Shown: positions 1 to 10,040 of the stretch, piece after piece
Layout of the letters: each line of letters begins with the position of its first letter
How positions within the stretch are numbered: position 1 is the stretch's first letter
Assembly: GCA_001941075.1 (NCBI GenBank)
Contig: MSHH01000075.1
Coordinates: 88,219 to 127,598 of the forward strand
Direction of reading: 5' to 3'
DNA from: Oscillospiraceae bacterium Zagget6
GTDB lineage: Bacteria > Bacillota > Clostridia > Oscillospirales > Oscillospiraceae
Length of the DNA stretch: 39,380 nt
The notes under the pieces: model-generated
Database searches by the model: none
The model's input: only the letters and a program-made list of their open reading frames with translations
Told to the model about the DNA's origin: nothing
Program-made: the position numbers and the translations under genes

Positions 1-1919
<1,919 letters not shown>

Positions 1920-1931
1920 ACGCTCACCCGC

Positions 1932-3691
1932 TTAGACCAGGTCCGGGTACTGGGACCGCTTGAACTCCAGGGCGGCGGCGACGATGCGCTGCCGCAGGCT
2001 GTCGGTCAGCACCTGGCCGGTCTCCAGGTCGTGGATGATGTCACGCTGCTCCGCCGCGAAGTACTCCAGCATGGAACTGCGGAAGGAGCGCAGTTTGCCC
2101 ACAGGGATGTTCAGCATGACCCGGGCCGTCATTGTCACCAGGGAGATGACCTGCTCCGGCATAGTCAGGGGCTGACACAGGCTCTGCTTGAGCAGCTCCA
2201 TCACCCCCGCACCATAGGCCAGCTGCTCTTTGGTGCTCTCGTCCAGGTCGGAGGAGAACTGGGTGAACACCTCCATCTCCCGGTACTGGGCCAGGTCGAT
2301 GCGGATAGAACCGGCCGCGGACTTCATAGCCTTGCTCTGAACTGCGCCGCCCACACGGGAGACGGAGAGGCCCACGTTGACGGCAGGCCGCTGGCCGGAG
2401 AAGAACAGGTCGCTCTCCAGGAAAATCTGGCCATCGGTGATGGAGATGACGTTGGTGGGGATATAGGCGGAGACATCCCCCGCCTGGGTCTCGATGATGG
2501 GGAGCGCGGTGATAGAGCCGCCGCCCAGCTTGTCGCTGAGCCGGGCCGAGCGCTCCAGCAGACGGGAGTGAAGATAGAACACGTCGCCAGGGTACGCCTC
2601 CCGGCCGGGGCTGCGCTCCAGCAGCAGCGACAGGGCGCGGTAGGCCACCGCGTGCTTGGACAGGTCGTCGTAGACGATGAGCACATCCTGGCCCCGGTAC
2701 ATGAAATACTCGCCCAGGGCGGTGCCTGAGTAGGGCGCGATGTATTGCAGCGGGGCGGCGTCGCTGGCGGTGGCGTTGACCACGATTGTGTACTCCAACG
2801 CGCCATATTTTTTCAGGGTGTTGACGATTTTCGCCACGGCGCTGGCCTTCTGGCCCACGGCCACGTAGATGCACACCACATTCTTGCCCTTCTGGTTCAG
2901 AATGGCGTCGATGGCGATGGAGGTCTTGCCGGTCTGCCGGTCACCGATGATCAGCTCCCGCTGGCCCCGGCCAATGGGGAACATGGAGTCGATGGCCAGG
3001 ATACCCGTCTCCAGGGGAACGCCGACGCTGCGCCGGTCCACGATACTGGGGCGGGACTTTCGATGGGACGGTAGCCTGCGGCATCGATGGGGCCGCCGCC
3101 GTCGATGGGAGAACCCAGCGCGTCCACCACCCGGCCCAGGAATGCATCCCCCACGGGGATACCCGCCATTCTGCCGGTGCGCATGACCCGGCTGCCCTGA
3201 TGGATGTCCGCGCCGTTGCTGAACAGGATGCAGCCAATTTCGTTCCGGCGGATGTCCTGCACCATGCCCTTGTCGCCGGAGTCGAACTGGATGATCTCGC
3301 CGTACATGGCGTGGTCGATGCCGTCGATGGTGGCAATGCCGTCGCCCACGTACCGGACGACGCCCACCTCCTGGTTTTTGGCCTCCAGGTCAAAGTCTGT
3401 GACCTCTGCCTTGAGGAGGGGGATAATGTCCTCCAGACTGCCCACGGCGCGCACCGACTTGAGCCGTTCCCGGAACTGCTCCACCCGGCCCTGGGCCGAC
3501 CAGTCGTACTCGTCCGCCCCGGCCTGGAGCGTGAAGCCGCTGACCAGGCTCTTGTCCTCCCGGAGGGTCAGTTCTACCTGCTGACAGGCATACTTTTTCT
3601 GCAAAAAGGCGCGGATGCCCTCCAGCTGTTGGGGACTGGGCGCTGTGACATACGACAGAACCGCCTGGAGTGTTCCCTTGTGCTCAGTCAT
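1932..3691 (-). CDS. atpA: F1 ATP synthase alpha with N-terminal delta C-terminal domain; one-base frameshift
   Basis: Residues ~8-80 match the C-terminal domain of the delta/OSCP subunit: a [17 protein letters not shown] strand pair, then [16 protein letters not shown], corresponding to the family's DPSLIGG...YDGSV.GRLERL. From about residue 82 it is a standard alpha subunit ([28 protein letters not shown]-loop). The frame breaks near 3046. RPIESPAP is followed out of frame by [13 protein letters not shown], and adding one G (CCAGGTATC instead of CCAGTATC) restores PAPGIVDRRSV. Repaired length is about 586 residues, against ~505 for ordinary alpha. The ATG at 3691 overlaps the atpF stop by 8 nt. 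No separate atpH exists, so the delta N-terminal helical bundle appears to be missing. The fusion is clear; the frameshift may be a sequence error. Confidence 0.9.
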
Positions 3692-4166
3692 CGTCTTCCG
3701 CCGCCTTCTTCAAAAACTCGTCGTAGAGGTCACTGTCGTGCTCGGCGTTGGCATAGGCCACCTTCGCCGCAGCAGCCACGACGATCTCGGTGATCTCTCC
3801 CTGGGCCTTTTGCAGGATGTCCTTCTTCCGGGCTTCGGCCTGGGTCTCGGCGTTCTGGATGATGCCCTGGGCGGTGGTGTTGGCGTCGGCCACGATGCGG
3901 GCGTACTCCTGGTTGGCCTTCTGCTGGGCGTCCTGGAGGATACGCCGCTTTTCCTCTTCCACCTTGGTCAGAGAAGTGCTGTGCTCCTGCTCCAGCTCCA
4001 GCGCCTGAGCCTTGGCCTTCTCAGCATCCGCCAGGCTCTGGTCCACCTGGGCCTGGCGCTGCTCTAAAATTTTATGAACGGGCTTGAACAGGAATCTCTG
4101 CATTAACACATAGAGGACGACCAGGTTGATCGCTGTCCAGAGCAGCCCAATATCGACTCGAAGCAA
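3684..4166 (-). CDS. atpF: F0 ATP synthase subunit b
   Basis: This is the peripheral-stalk subunit that ties the membrane a-subunit to the F1 head. It has 160 residues. One N-terminal membrane helix lies at about residues 6-25 (IGLLWTAINLVVLYVLM), followed by the basic RFLFKPVHKILEQRQ turn. A long charged alpha-helix/coiled coil rich in E, A, Q and K fills residues 30-150. The start is TTG at 4166-4164, preceded by AAGGAGG at 8 nt; an upstream in-frame ATG would add a Cys-rich stretch unlike the family. The C-terminus (KKAAEDDD) overlaps the fused delta-alpha gene. Because delta here is attached to alpha, the usual b-delta contact must be made to the N-terminus of AtpA. Confidence 0.93.
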   Translation of the reverse strand: MLRVDIGLLWTAINLVVLYVLMQRFLFKPVHKILEQRQAQVDQSLADAEKAKAQALELEQEHSTSLTKVEEEKRRILQDAQQKANQEYARIVADANTTAQGIIQNAETQAEARKKDILQKAQGEITEIVVAAAAKVAYANAEHDSDLYDEFLKKAAEDDD

Positions 4167-4188
4167 TGTCGTTTCCTCCTTTTTCGCG

Positions 4189-4410
4189 TCACAGCAGCAG
4201 GATGATGAGCAGCGCGATGACAAAGCCGTAAATGGCGGTGGCCTCGGCCAGGGCGCAGCCCAGAATCAGAGAGGACTGAATTTTGCCGCTGGCCTCAGGC
4301 TGGCGGGCGATGGCGTCCATGGCGTGGGCGGTGGCGATGCCGATGCCAACGCCCGCGCCCAGACCGCAGAGAACGGCGATGGCTGCGCCGATTGCTTGAA
4401 GAGTACCCAT
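4189..4410 (-). CDS. atpE: F0 ATP synthase subunit c
   Basis: This is the rotor-ring proteolipid: 73 residues, two membrane helices joined by the conserved polar loop ARQPEA. Helix 1 carries the glycine-rich GLGAGVGIGIATAHAMDAI. Helix 2 has the ion-carrying glutamate E56 in ALAEATAIYG. In sodium-translocating rings the ligands are a Gln in helix 1 and Glu-Ser/Thr in helix 2. Here the Gln position is I23 and the residue after the Glu is A57, so a proton-translocating ring is the better prediction. It lies 22 nt before atpF and is separated from atpB by an unusual 178-nt repeat-bearing spacer. Confidence 0.95.
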   Translation of the reverse strand: MGTLQAIGAAIAVLCGLGAGVGIGIATAHAMDAIARQPEASGKIQSSLILGCALAEATAIYGFVIALLIILLL

Positions 4411-4429
4411 ATTATTACGCTCCTTTGTT

Positions 4430-4585
4430 TTAGCTCTTAGCTCCTAGCTTTTAGCTATTAGCTTGGCAGTTCTAACTTGTTACTGACAGCGCTGTACAAG
4501 CGGCTGATTTTGCTCTTGGCCATATTCTTAGCTGTTTGCTTTTGACTGGCAGTACCTGGCTAACAGCTAACGGCTAATAGCTAAC
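4430..4585 (-). repeat. Inverted heptad-repeat element, copy 1 (between atpB and atpE)
   Basis: The left arm (4430-4464) is five consecutive 7-nt units of the form TTAGCTN: TTAGCTC, TTAGCTC, CTAGCTT, TTAGCTA, TTAGCTT. The right arm (4558-4585) is four units GGCTAAC, AGCTAAC, GGCTAAT, AGCTAAC, the reverse complement of the same unit. Between the arms lies about 93 nt containing GGCAGTTCTAACT (4465-4477) and a TGTACAA. The arms could pair as a long hairpin in the atpB-atpE transcript. The right arm abuts the atpB stop codon. A second copy lies at 13517-13728. It may be a non-autonomous mobile or REP-like element; no transposase is nearby. Confidence 0.75.
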
Positions 4586-4588
4586 AAC

Positions 4589-5266
4589 TCACTCCAACGC
4601 TTCCTTGATGTAAATGCTGGTCAAAAATACAAACACATAGGCCTGCAAAATCCCGTCGAAGAAGTCAAAGTAGAGACTGAACACCATCGGCAGTACGGCG
4701 GGCACCACGGCCTCGATCAGCTCCATGATAACGAATGCGCCCAGCACGTTGCCGAACAGACGCATACACAGGGACAAGGGCCGTGTGACCAGATCCAAAA
4801 TATTGAATGGGGTGACGATGGCCACCGGCTGGGTGAACCCATGAAGCCAGCCCTTGACGCCCTTTTCCCGGATACTGGCCACCTGCACCAGGACGATGCT
4901 GAAAATGGCAAGGCACAGGGGGACGTTCAGCTCCTTGGTGGGAGGCTTGAACCCAAAAATGCCGAAGATGTTGGCCAGGCTGATATAGAGGAGGATGGTC
5001 ACCAGATAGGGGACGTAACGGCGGCCTTTTTCACCGACCATACCCTCTACCAGACTCTCCAGCTTCAGCACGGCAAATTCCACCGCCGCCTGGCGTTTGG
5101 AGATGTGATCCACCTTCAGATTCCGGGTCAGTAGCGCGGAGAGGATGACCAGCACCGCGATAACGATCCACGAGACCACAACGCCTTCGGAGAAGTCCAG
5201 CGGGCCGATGGAAAAGACCGTTTCGCACTGCATTTCCTCTATGATCGTTTCAGCCAGATTTCCCAA
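4589..5266 (-). CDS. atpB: F0 ATP synthase subunit a
   Basis: This is the stator membrane subunit forming the ion half-channels next to the c-ring. It has 225 residues and about five membrane helices. The essential arginine is R169 in SLCMRLFGNVLGAF, matching the family's RLFGN motif. The last helix pair contains FFDGILQAYVFVFL. The start is TTG at 5266-5264 with AAAGGAAG about 10 nt upstream; an ATG 60 nt farther upstream gives a non-family extension, and the internal ATG of MQCETVF has no properly spaced site. It is the first gene of the operon; no atpI precedes it. Confidence 0.93.
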   Translation of the reverse strand: MGNLAETIIEEMQCETVFSIGPLDFSEGVVVSWIVIAVLVILSALLTRNLKVDHISKRQAAVEFAVLKLESLVEGMVGEKGRRYVPYLVTILLYISLANIFGIFGFKPPTKELNVPLCLAIFSIVLVQVASIREKGVKGWLHGFTQPVAIVTPFNILDLVTRPLSLCMRLFGNVLGAFVIMELIEAVVPAVLPMVFSLYFDFFDGILQAYVFVFLTSIYIKEALE

Positions 5267-5612
5267 TTTTATCACTTCCTTTCTGCGTGTTTTCGCCGCT
5301 TGCACAGATATTTTCTGCACTCAAAACGGTTCCGCTGACGCTAAATTGTATTTTAGCATTTTGCCCTCTGAATTTCCAGTGCAAAACCCACAGTTTTCTT
5401 CCCTATAAAACCGGTTAAATGTGAATTACTGCACAATAACAATGCAAAATGCGAAACAAAATTTGTCGCAACCGCCCCTGTCGGCGGCAAAAATGGGACA
5501 GACCTCGTCAAAGTCGCGCCCTCTTTGGATAGATTTCATCAGTATCGGACAGTGAATGAAACAGTGATTTGGGGCTTGGTTGATTTCACCGTTAGGCACT
5601 TTTCACTTGGTA
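5267..5612 (-). promoter_or_regulatory. Gene-free leader of the atp operon with a possible extended -10 promoter
   Basis: This 346-nt AT-rich stretch separates queA from atpB and holds no convincing gene. On the minus strand an extended -10 sequence TGCTAAAAT (positions 5358-5350) lies about 85 nt upstream of the atpB start. The best -35 at 18 nt spacing (CTGGAA) is weak. This is the only plausible atp promoter I can see, and it is a low-confidence call. Confidence 0.35.
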
Positions 5613-6692
5613 TTAATTTTCCTTGAAATCCACATTTTGATCGGTTTTATTCACTGTTTCTGGCACTAAATCTGTGATAAACATGGCATCTCCAAAACTG
5701 AAAAATCTGTAATTCTTTTTCACCGCTTCCTCATAAGCGTGCAGAACGTGTTCCCGCCCCGCCAGAGCGGAGACCAGCATCAACAGGGTGGACTCCGGCA
5801 GATGGAAGTTGGTTACCAGCGCGTCCAGGCACTTGAACCGGTAGCCGGGGTAGATGAAAATGTTCGTCCAGCCCGCGTGGGGGTCCATGGTGCCGTCCTC
5901 GTTGGCGAAGGACTCCACTGTCCGGCAGGAGGTGGTGCCCACGCAGACCACCCGGCCTCCGCTACGTTTGGCCTCGGTGATGAGTTCCGCCGCTTCGGGG
6001 GAGACCACGCAGTATTCGGAGTGCATATCGTGGTCCTCTATCTCCTCCGCCTTCACCGGGCGGAAGGTCCCCAGCCCCACGTGGAGGGTCACATAGCACA
6101 GCCGCACCCCCATGGCCTGAATTTGCTCTAACAGCTCCGGGGTGAAGTGCAGGCCCGCAGTCGGCGCGGCGGCGCTGCCCACCACCTTGGAGTAGACGGT
6201 TTGATACCGCTCCTGGTCCTGTAGCTCCTCCTTAATATAAGGAGGCAGCGGCATCCGGCCCAACTCCTCCAGCACCTCCAGAAAAATGCCCTGATAGTGG
6301 AACTTGACCAGGCGGTTGCCGTCGGGCAGCACCTCCTGAATTTCCGCCGTCAGCTGGCCGTCGCCGAAGGTGACAGTGGCCCCGGTGCGGAGCTTTTTCC
6401 CCGGACGAACCAGGCACTCCCACACGTTGTCTCCCTTGTCCACCAGCAGCAAAATCTCCGCCGCGCCGCCGGTGGGCCGGTGTCCGATGAGACGGGCGGG
6501 TAGCACGCGGGAATCGTTCAGCACCAGGCAGTCGCCGGGGCGCAGGTACTCCGGCAGGTCGTAAAAGTGCCGGTGCTGGATGGCGCCGGTGGTTTTGTCC
6601 AGCACCATCAGCCGGGAGGCGTCCCGCCGCTGGAGGGGGGTTTGGGCGATGAGCTCCTGGGGGAGGTCATAGTAAAAGTCGCTTGTTTTCAT
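5613..6692 (-). CDS. queA: S-adenosylmethionine:tRNA ribosyltransferase-isomerase
   Basis: QueA transfers and isomerises the ribosyl group of S-adenosylmethionine onto 7-aminomethyl-7-deazaguanine in tRNA to make epoxyqueuosine, a late step of queuosine synthesis. It has 359 residues. The N-terminus [17 protein letters not shown] is the family signature, followed by [10 protein letters not shown]. The central [14 protein letters not shown] motif and the C-terminal [18 protein letters not shown] are also diagnostic. The ATG at 6692 is chosen because homology begins there; GAGG lies 12 nt upstream. The reading frame extends 22 codons farther upstream with no family support. It stands alone, divergent from the lysine-riboswitch operon; the rest of the queuosine pathway is not in view. 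Confidence 0.95.
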   Translation of the reverse strand: MKTSDFYYDLPQELIAQTPLQRRDASRLMVLDKTTGAIQHRHFYDLPEYLRPGDCLVLNDSRVLPARLIGHRPTGGAAEILLLVDKGDNVWECLVRPGKKLRTGATVTFGDGQLTAEIQEVLPDGNRLVKFHYQGIFLEVLEELGRMPLPPYIKEELQDQERYQTVYSKVVGSAAAPTAGLHFTPELLEQIQAMGVRLCYVTLHVGLGTFRPVKAEEIEDHDMHSEYCVVSPEAAELITEAKRSGGRVVCVGTTSCRTVESFANEDGTMDPHAGWTNIFIYPGYRFKCLDALVTNFHLPESTLLMLVSALAGREHVLHAYEEAVKKNYRFFSFGDAMFITDLVPETVNKTDQNVDFKEN

Positions 6693-6809
6693 AGAGTGGT
6701 TCTTCCTCTTTTGTAATGGATTTTCCCGATTGGCGGGGCGTTCTGACGGCGTGAACAATTTTTCGTCGGCGAAAGGCCGTTATTTTATGCTTCTTTTGCC
6801 GCTGCCGTC

Positions 6810-6838
6810 TTGACGAAAAAACGGAAATATGCTACGAT
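6810..6838 (+). promoter_or_regulatory. Sigma-A promoter of the lysine biosynthesis operon
   Basis: TTGACG (6810-6815) and TACGAT (6833-6838) are separated by exactly 17 nt. Transcription would start near 6845, just before the riboswitch aptamer, which supports the assignment. Confidence 0.8.
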
Positions 6839-6844
6839 AAGGCC

Positions 6845-7055
6845 AAGCTATGCAGAATAGAGGCGCGGCATTCATCAGTATCTGCGGAGAGGGCTTCGGC
6901 AGCCCGCCGGTTCCGCAGAGAAAGGGGACGCCGCCGAAGGGTCGCTTCACGCCGGGGCGCGGTCCTGGGCGTCAGGCCAATAGCCTGCCGACTGTCATCC
7001 TGTGGGGACCGCTGGTTCCCGGTACGTTCGGATGGAGAGCTGTCTGCTTTTGTTT
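6845..7055 (+). ncRNA. Lysine riboswitch (L-box)
   Basis: This aptamer senses lysine and controls the downstream DAP/lysine genes. Conserved L-box blocks appear in order: AATAGAGGCGCGG, then a helix, GAAAGGGGACGCCGCCGAAG (close to the Bacillus lysC leader's GGGGAGCGUCGCCGAAG), then GACTGTCATCCTGTGGG and GGGACCGCTGG. P1 can form between GCAGA (6852-6856) and TCTGC (7043-7047). A terminator follows at 7084-7119, and asd starts at 7194. A short open frame across the element is not a gene. Confidence 0.9.
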
Positions 7056-7083
7056 ATAACTGCCCGCCAGGACATTATATACA

Positions 7084-7125
7084 GGATCAGCCGGTTTTTC
7101 AACTGCTGATTCCTTTTTTCTGTTT
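7084..7125 (+). terminator. Riboswitch-controlled intrinsic terminator
   Basis: The stem AGGATCAGC pairs with GCTGATTCC (one bulge) and is followed by six T (7114-7119). Its position between aptamer and asd makes it the likely expression platform: lysine binding would favour termination. Confidence 0.75.
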
Positions 7126-7193
7126 TGGCCCGGATGCACAGGACAAACGGATTTGCATAGAATACCCTATCCACACTTTGGAGGTCGTTTACA

Positions 7194-8285
7194 ATGGAAA
7201 AGTACAAAGTTGGCGTCGTAGGCTGCACCGGCATGGTGGGCCAGCGCTTCCTGACCCTGCTGGAAAATCATCCCTGGTTCCAGGTGACCGCTCTGGCCGC
7301 CTCTGCCCGCAGCGCGGGTCAGACCTATGCGCAGGCGGTGGAGGGCCGCTGGAAGATGTCCACCCCGGTGCCGGAAGCCGTCAAGGAAATGGTGATTTAC
7401 GACATCGAAAAGGACCTGGACGCCTATGTGTCCCAAATCGACTTCACCTTCTGCGCCGTCAACATGAAAAAGGACGCGATCAAGGCTCTGGAGGAGAAAA
7501 TTGCCAAGAAGGAGTGCCCCGTCATCTCCAACAACTCCGCTCACCGCTTCACCCCCGACGTGCCCATGGTGGTGCCGGAAATCAACCCCCAGCACATTCA
7601 GATCATCGAGTCTCAGCGCAAGCGCCTGGGCACCAAGCTGGGCTTCATCGCGGTCAAGTCCAACTGCTCCCTCCAGTCCTATGTCCCCGCCCTGCATCCC
7701 CTGCGGGAGAAGTACGGCCTGAGCAAGGCCCTGGTGACCACCTATCAGGCCATTTCCGGCGCGGGCAAGACCTTCCAGACCTGGCCGGAGATGGTGGACA
7801 ACGTCATCCCCTACATCGGCGGCGAGGAGGAGAAGTCCGAGCAGGAGCCGATGAAGCTGTGGGGCACCATCCAGGACGGCAAAATCGTCAACACCGACAC
7901 CCCCAACATCACCTCTCAGTGCCTGCGGGTCCCCGTCAGCGACGGCCACATGGCGGCGGTGTTCATGAGCTTCGCGGGCGAAAAGCCCTCCATCGAGGAG
8001 ATCAAGGAGACCTGGGCCAACTACAAGGGTCGCGCCCAAGAGCTGGAGTTGCCTTCCGCTCCCAAGCAGTTCCTGCACTACTTTGAGGACCCCAACTATC
8101 CCCAGACCAAACTCCAGCGGGACCTGGAGGGCGGCATGGCCATCTCTCTGGGCCGTCTGCGGGAGGACACCCAGTACGACTATAAGTTCGTGGGCCTGAG
8201 CCACAACACCCTCCGGGGCGCTGCCGGCGGCGGCGTGCTGCTGGCGGAGCTGTTGGCTGCGGAAGGATACCTCATCCACAAGTAA
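7194..8285 (+). CDS. asd: Aspartate-semialdehyde dehydrogenase
   Basis: This enzyme reduces aspartyl-4-phosphate to aspartate-4-semialdehyde with NADPH, the branch point to lysine/DAP, threonine and methionine. It has 363 residues. The N-terminal Rossmann motif is GVVGCTGMVGQRFL. The active-site cysteine is C158 in VKSNCSLQSY. The SNCS context and length resemble the archaeal/fungal-type branch rather than the classic E. coli-type, an inference from motif style. The ATG is preceded by GGAGG at 9 nt. It is first in the lysine-riboswitch operon and is followed by dapA after 74 nt. Confidence 0.95.
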   Translation: MEKYKVGVVGCTGMVGQRFLTLLENHPWFQVTALAASARSAGQTYAQAVEGRWKMSTPVPEAVKEMVIYDIEKDLDAYVSQIDFTFCAVNMKKDAIKALEEKIAKKECPVISNNSAHRFTPDVPMVVPEINPQHIQIIESQRKRLGTKLGFIAVKSNCSLQSYVPALHPLREKYGLSKALVTTYQAISGAGKTFQTWPEMVDNVIPYIGGEEEKSEQEPMKLWGTIQDGKIVNTDTPNITSQCLRVPVSDGHMAAVFMSFAGEKPSIEEIKETWANYKGRAQELELPSAPKQFLHYFEDPNYPQTKLQRDLEGGMAISLGRLREDTQYDYKFVGLSHNTLRGAAGGGVLLAELLAAEGYLIHK

Positions 8286-8359
8286 TTCAACCGGGCGGTA
8301 TCCCGCCCGACCCCCGTTCCATTCACCGCCTGGACATTATTGTCAGAAAGGAAATCGCT

Positions 8360-9253
8360 ATGAAAACCCCTATCTTTACCGGCGCCTGCGTCGCAATCGT
8401 GACCCCCTTTCAGGATGGCAACATCGACTTCGACAAGCTGGGCGAACTGATCGAAATGCAGATCGCCGCCGGGACCGACGCCATCTGCATCTGCGGCACC
8501 ACCGGCGAGTCCTCCACCATGACGGTGGAAGAGCATGAGGACGCCATCCGGTACTGCATCGAAAAGGTGAACCACCGCTGCAAGGTGGTGGCCGGGACGG
8601 GCAGCAACTGCACCAAGAGCGCCCTGGAGCTGAGCCTCTTTGCCGAGAAGTGCGGCGCGGACGGTCTGCTGCTGGTCACCCCGTATTACAACAAGACCAC
8701 CCAGGCCGGTCTGGTGAAGCACTACACCTACATCGCGGACCGGGTCAACACCCCCATGATCCTCTACAATGTGCCCTCCCGCACCGGTATCTCCTTCACT
8801 GCGGACACCTATTACCAACTCTCCAAGCACCCCATGATCAACGGCATCAAGGAGGCTTCGGGTAACTTCTCTCTGGTGGTCCACACCCGCGCCCTGTGCG
8901 GCGACGAGATGAACATCTGGTCCGGCAACGACGACCAGGTGGTGCCCATCATGTCCATGGGCGGCAAGGGCGTTATCTCCGTGCTGTCCAACATCCAGCC
9001 GGAAACCATGGTCAAGATGACCCACGCCTGTCTGGAGGGCGACTTTACCGAGGGTGCCCGCATCCAGGCCGAGTGCTATGATCTGTGCGAGGCCATTTTC
9101 ACCGAGGTCAATCCCATCCCCGTCAAGGCGGCCATGGAGATGATGGGCCTGTGCAATGCCGAGGCCCGTATGCCCCTGTGTGAGATTTCCCCCGCCAACA
9201 AGGAGAAGCTGCGCGCTGTCCTGGCCAAGAAGGGCCTGCTGCCCCAGGGCTGA
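8360..9253 (+). CDS. dapA: 4-hydroxy-tetrahydrodipicolinate synthase
   Basis: DapA condenses pyruvate with aspartate semialdehyde, the first committed step to DAP (cell wall) and lysine. It has 297 residues and a TIM-barrel fold. The substrate motif GTTGESSTM is near residue 47. The catalytic tyrosine is Y136 in YNVPSRTG and the Schiff-base lysine is K164 in NGIKEASGN. AGAAAGGAAA precedes the ATG. It sits between asd and dapB in the expected pathway order. Confidence 0.97.
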   Translation: MKTPIFTGACVAIVTPFQDGNIDFDKLGELIEMQIAAGTDAICICGTTGESSTMTVEEHEDAIRYCIEKVNHRCKVVAGTGSNCTKSALELSLFAEKCGADGLLLVTPYYNKTTQAGLVKHYTYIADRVNTPMILYNVPSRTGISFTADTYYQLSKHPMINGIKEASGNFSLVVHTRALCGDEMNIWSGNDDQVVPIMSMGGKGVISVLSNIQPETMVKMTHACLEGDFTEGARIQAECYDLCEAIFTEVNPIPVKAAMEMMGLCNAEARMPLCEISPANKEKLRAVLAKKGLLPQG

Positions 9254-9264
9254 GGAGGAACGCC

Positions 9265-10026
9265 ATGCAAAAGATTATCATTTCCGGCTGCAACGGCAAA
9301 ATGGGCCAGGTAGTGGAATCCATCTGCGCCGCCGACGCGGATGTGGAGGTGGTGGCCGGGTTCGATGTAAACCAGGCCCCCCGCCCCTACCCCGTCTACG
9401 TCTCTCCTACCAACTTCACCGGCGAGGCCGACGTGGTCATCGACTTCTCCAGCCCCAAGGCCCTGGACGGCCTGCTGGCCTTCTGTCTGGAGAAGAAGGT
9501 CCCCGTGGTGTTGGCCACCACCGGTTACTCTCAGGAGCAGCTGGACCAAATCGACGAGGCCGCCAAGGTTATTCCCGTGTTCCGCAGCGGCAATATGTCC
9601 CTGGGAATCAACGTGCTGCTGGAGCTGGTGAAAAAGGCCGCCTCCATTCTGGGCGACAGCGTGGACATCGAAGTGGTGGAGCAGCACCACAACCGCAAGG
9701 TGGACGCTCCCTCCGGCACCGCGCTGATGATTGCCGACGCCGCAGCCTCCGCCCTGAATTACGACGTGGAGTACACCTGTGACCGCCACGAGCGCCGCGC
9801 TCCCCGGCCCAAGAATGAGATTGGCATCAGCTCCGTCCGGGGCGGCACCATCGTGGGGGTCCACGAGGTCATTTTCGCCGGGCGGGACGAGGTCATCGAA
9901 ATCAAACACACCGCCATGAGCCGGGAGATTTTCGCCAACGGCGCGGTGCGCGCCGCCAAATTCCTGGCCCGGCAGCAGGCCCCTGGCCTTTACAACATGG
10001 AAAATCTGGTTTCCGAATCGGAATAA
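9265..10026 (+). CDS. dapB: 4-hydroxy-tetrahydrodipicolinate reductase
   Basis: DapB reduces the DapA product with NAD(P)H to tetrahydrodipicolinate. It has 253 residues. The N-terminal nucleotide motif is SGCNGKMGQ. The catalytic histidine pair and lysine lie in EQHHNRKVDAPSGTAL, the family signature. It starts 11 nt after the dapA stop with GAGGAACGCC upstream. The remaining DAP genes are not in this window. Confidence 0.97.
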   Translation: MQKIIISGCNGKMGQVVESICAADADVEVVAGFDVNQAPRPYPVYVSPTNFTGEADVVIDFSSPKALDGLLAFCLEKKVPVVLATTGYSQEQLDQIDEAAKVIPVFRSGNMSLGINVLLELVKKAASILGDSVDIEVVEQHHNRKVDAPSGTALMIADAAASALNYDVEYTCDRHERRAPRPKNEIGISSVRGGTIVGVHEVIFAGRDEVIEIKHTAMSREIFANGAVRAAKFLARQQAPGLYNMENLVSESE

Positions 10027-10040
10027 AGGAAGTGTGACCT

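Noticed and set aside
1932..3041. A stand-alone shorter alpha subunit starting at GTG 3041
   Set aside because: It starts inside the conserved alpha core at VDRRSV, and the preceding N-terminal part is encoded immediately upstream in another frame. One gene with a one-base deletion fits better.
4430..4585. Heptad repeats as a CRISPR array
   Set aside because: Units are 7 nt and contiguous with no spacers, arranged as two inverted arms, and no cas genes are present.
6850..7059. A 69-codon open frame upstream of asd
   Set aside because: It coincides with the lysine riboswitch; its codons simply translate the conserved aptamer.
7167..8279. A 370-codon minus-strand open frame across asd
   Set aside because: Antisense shadow of a clearly identified asd with the catalytic motif.
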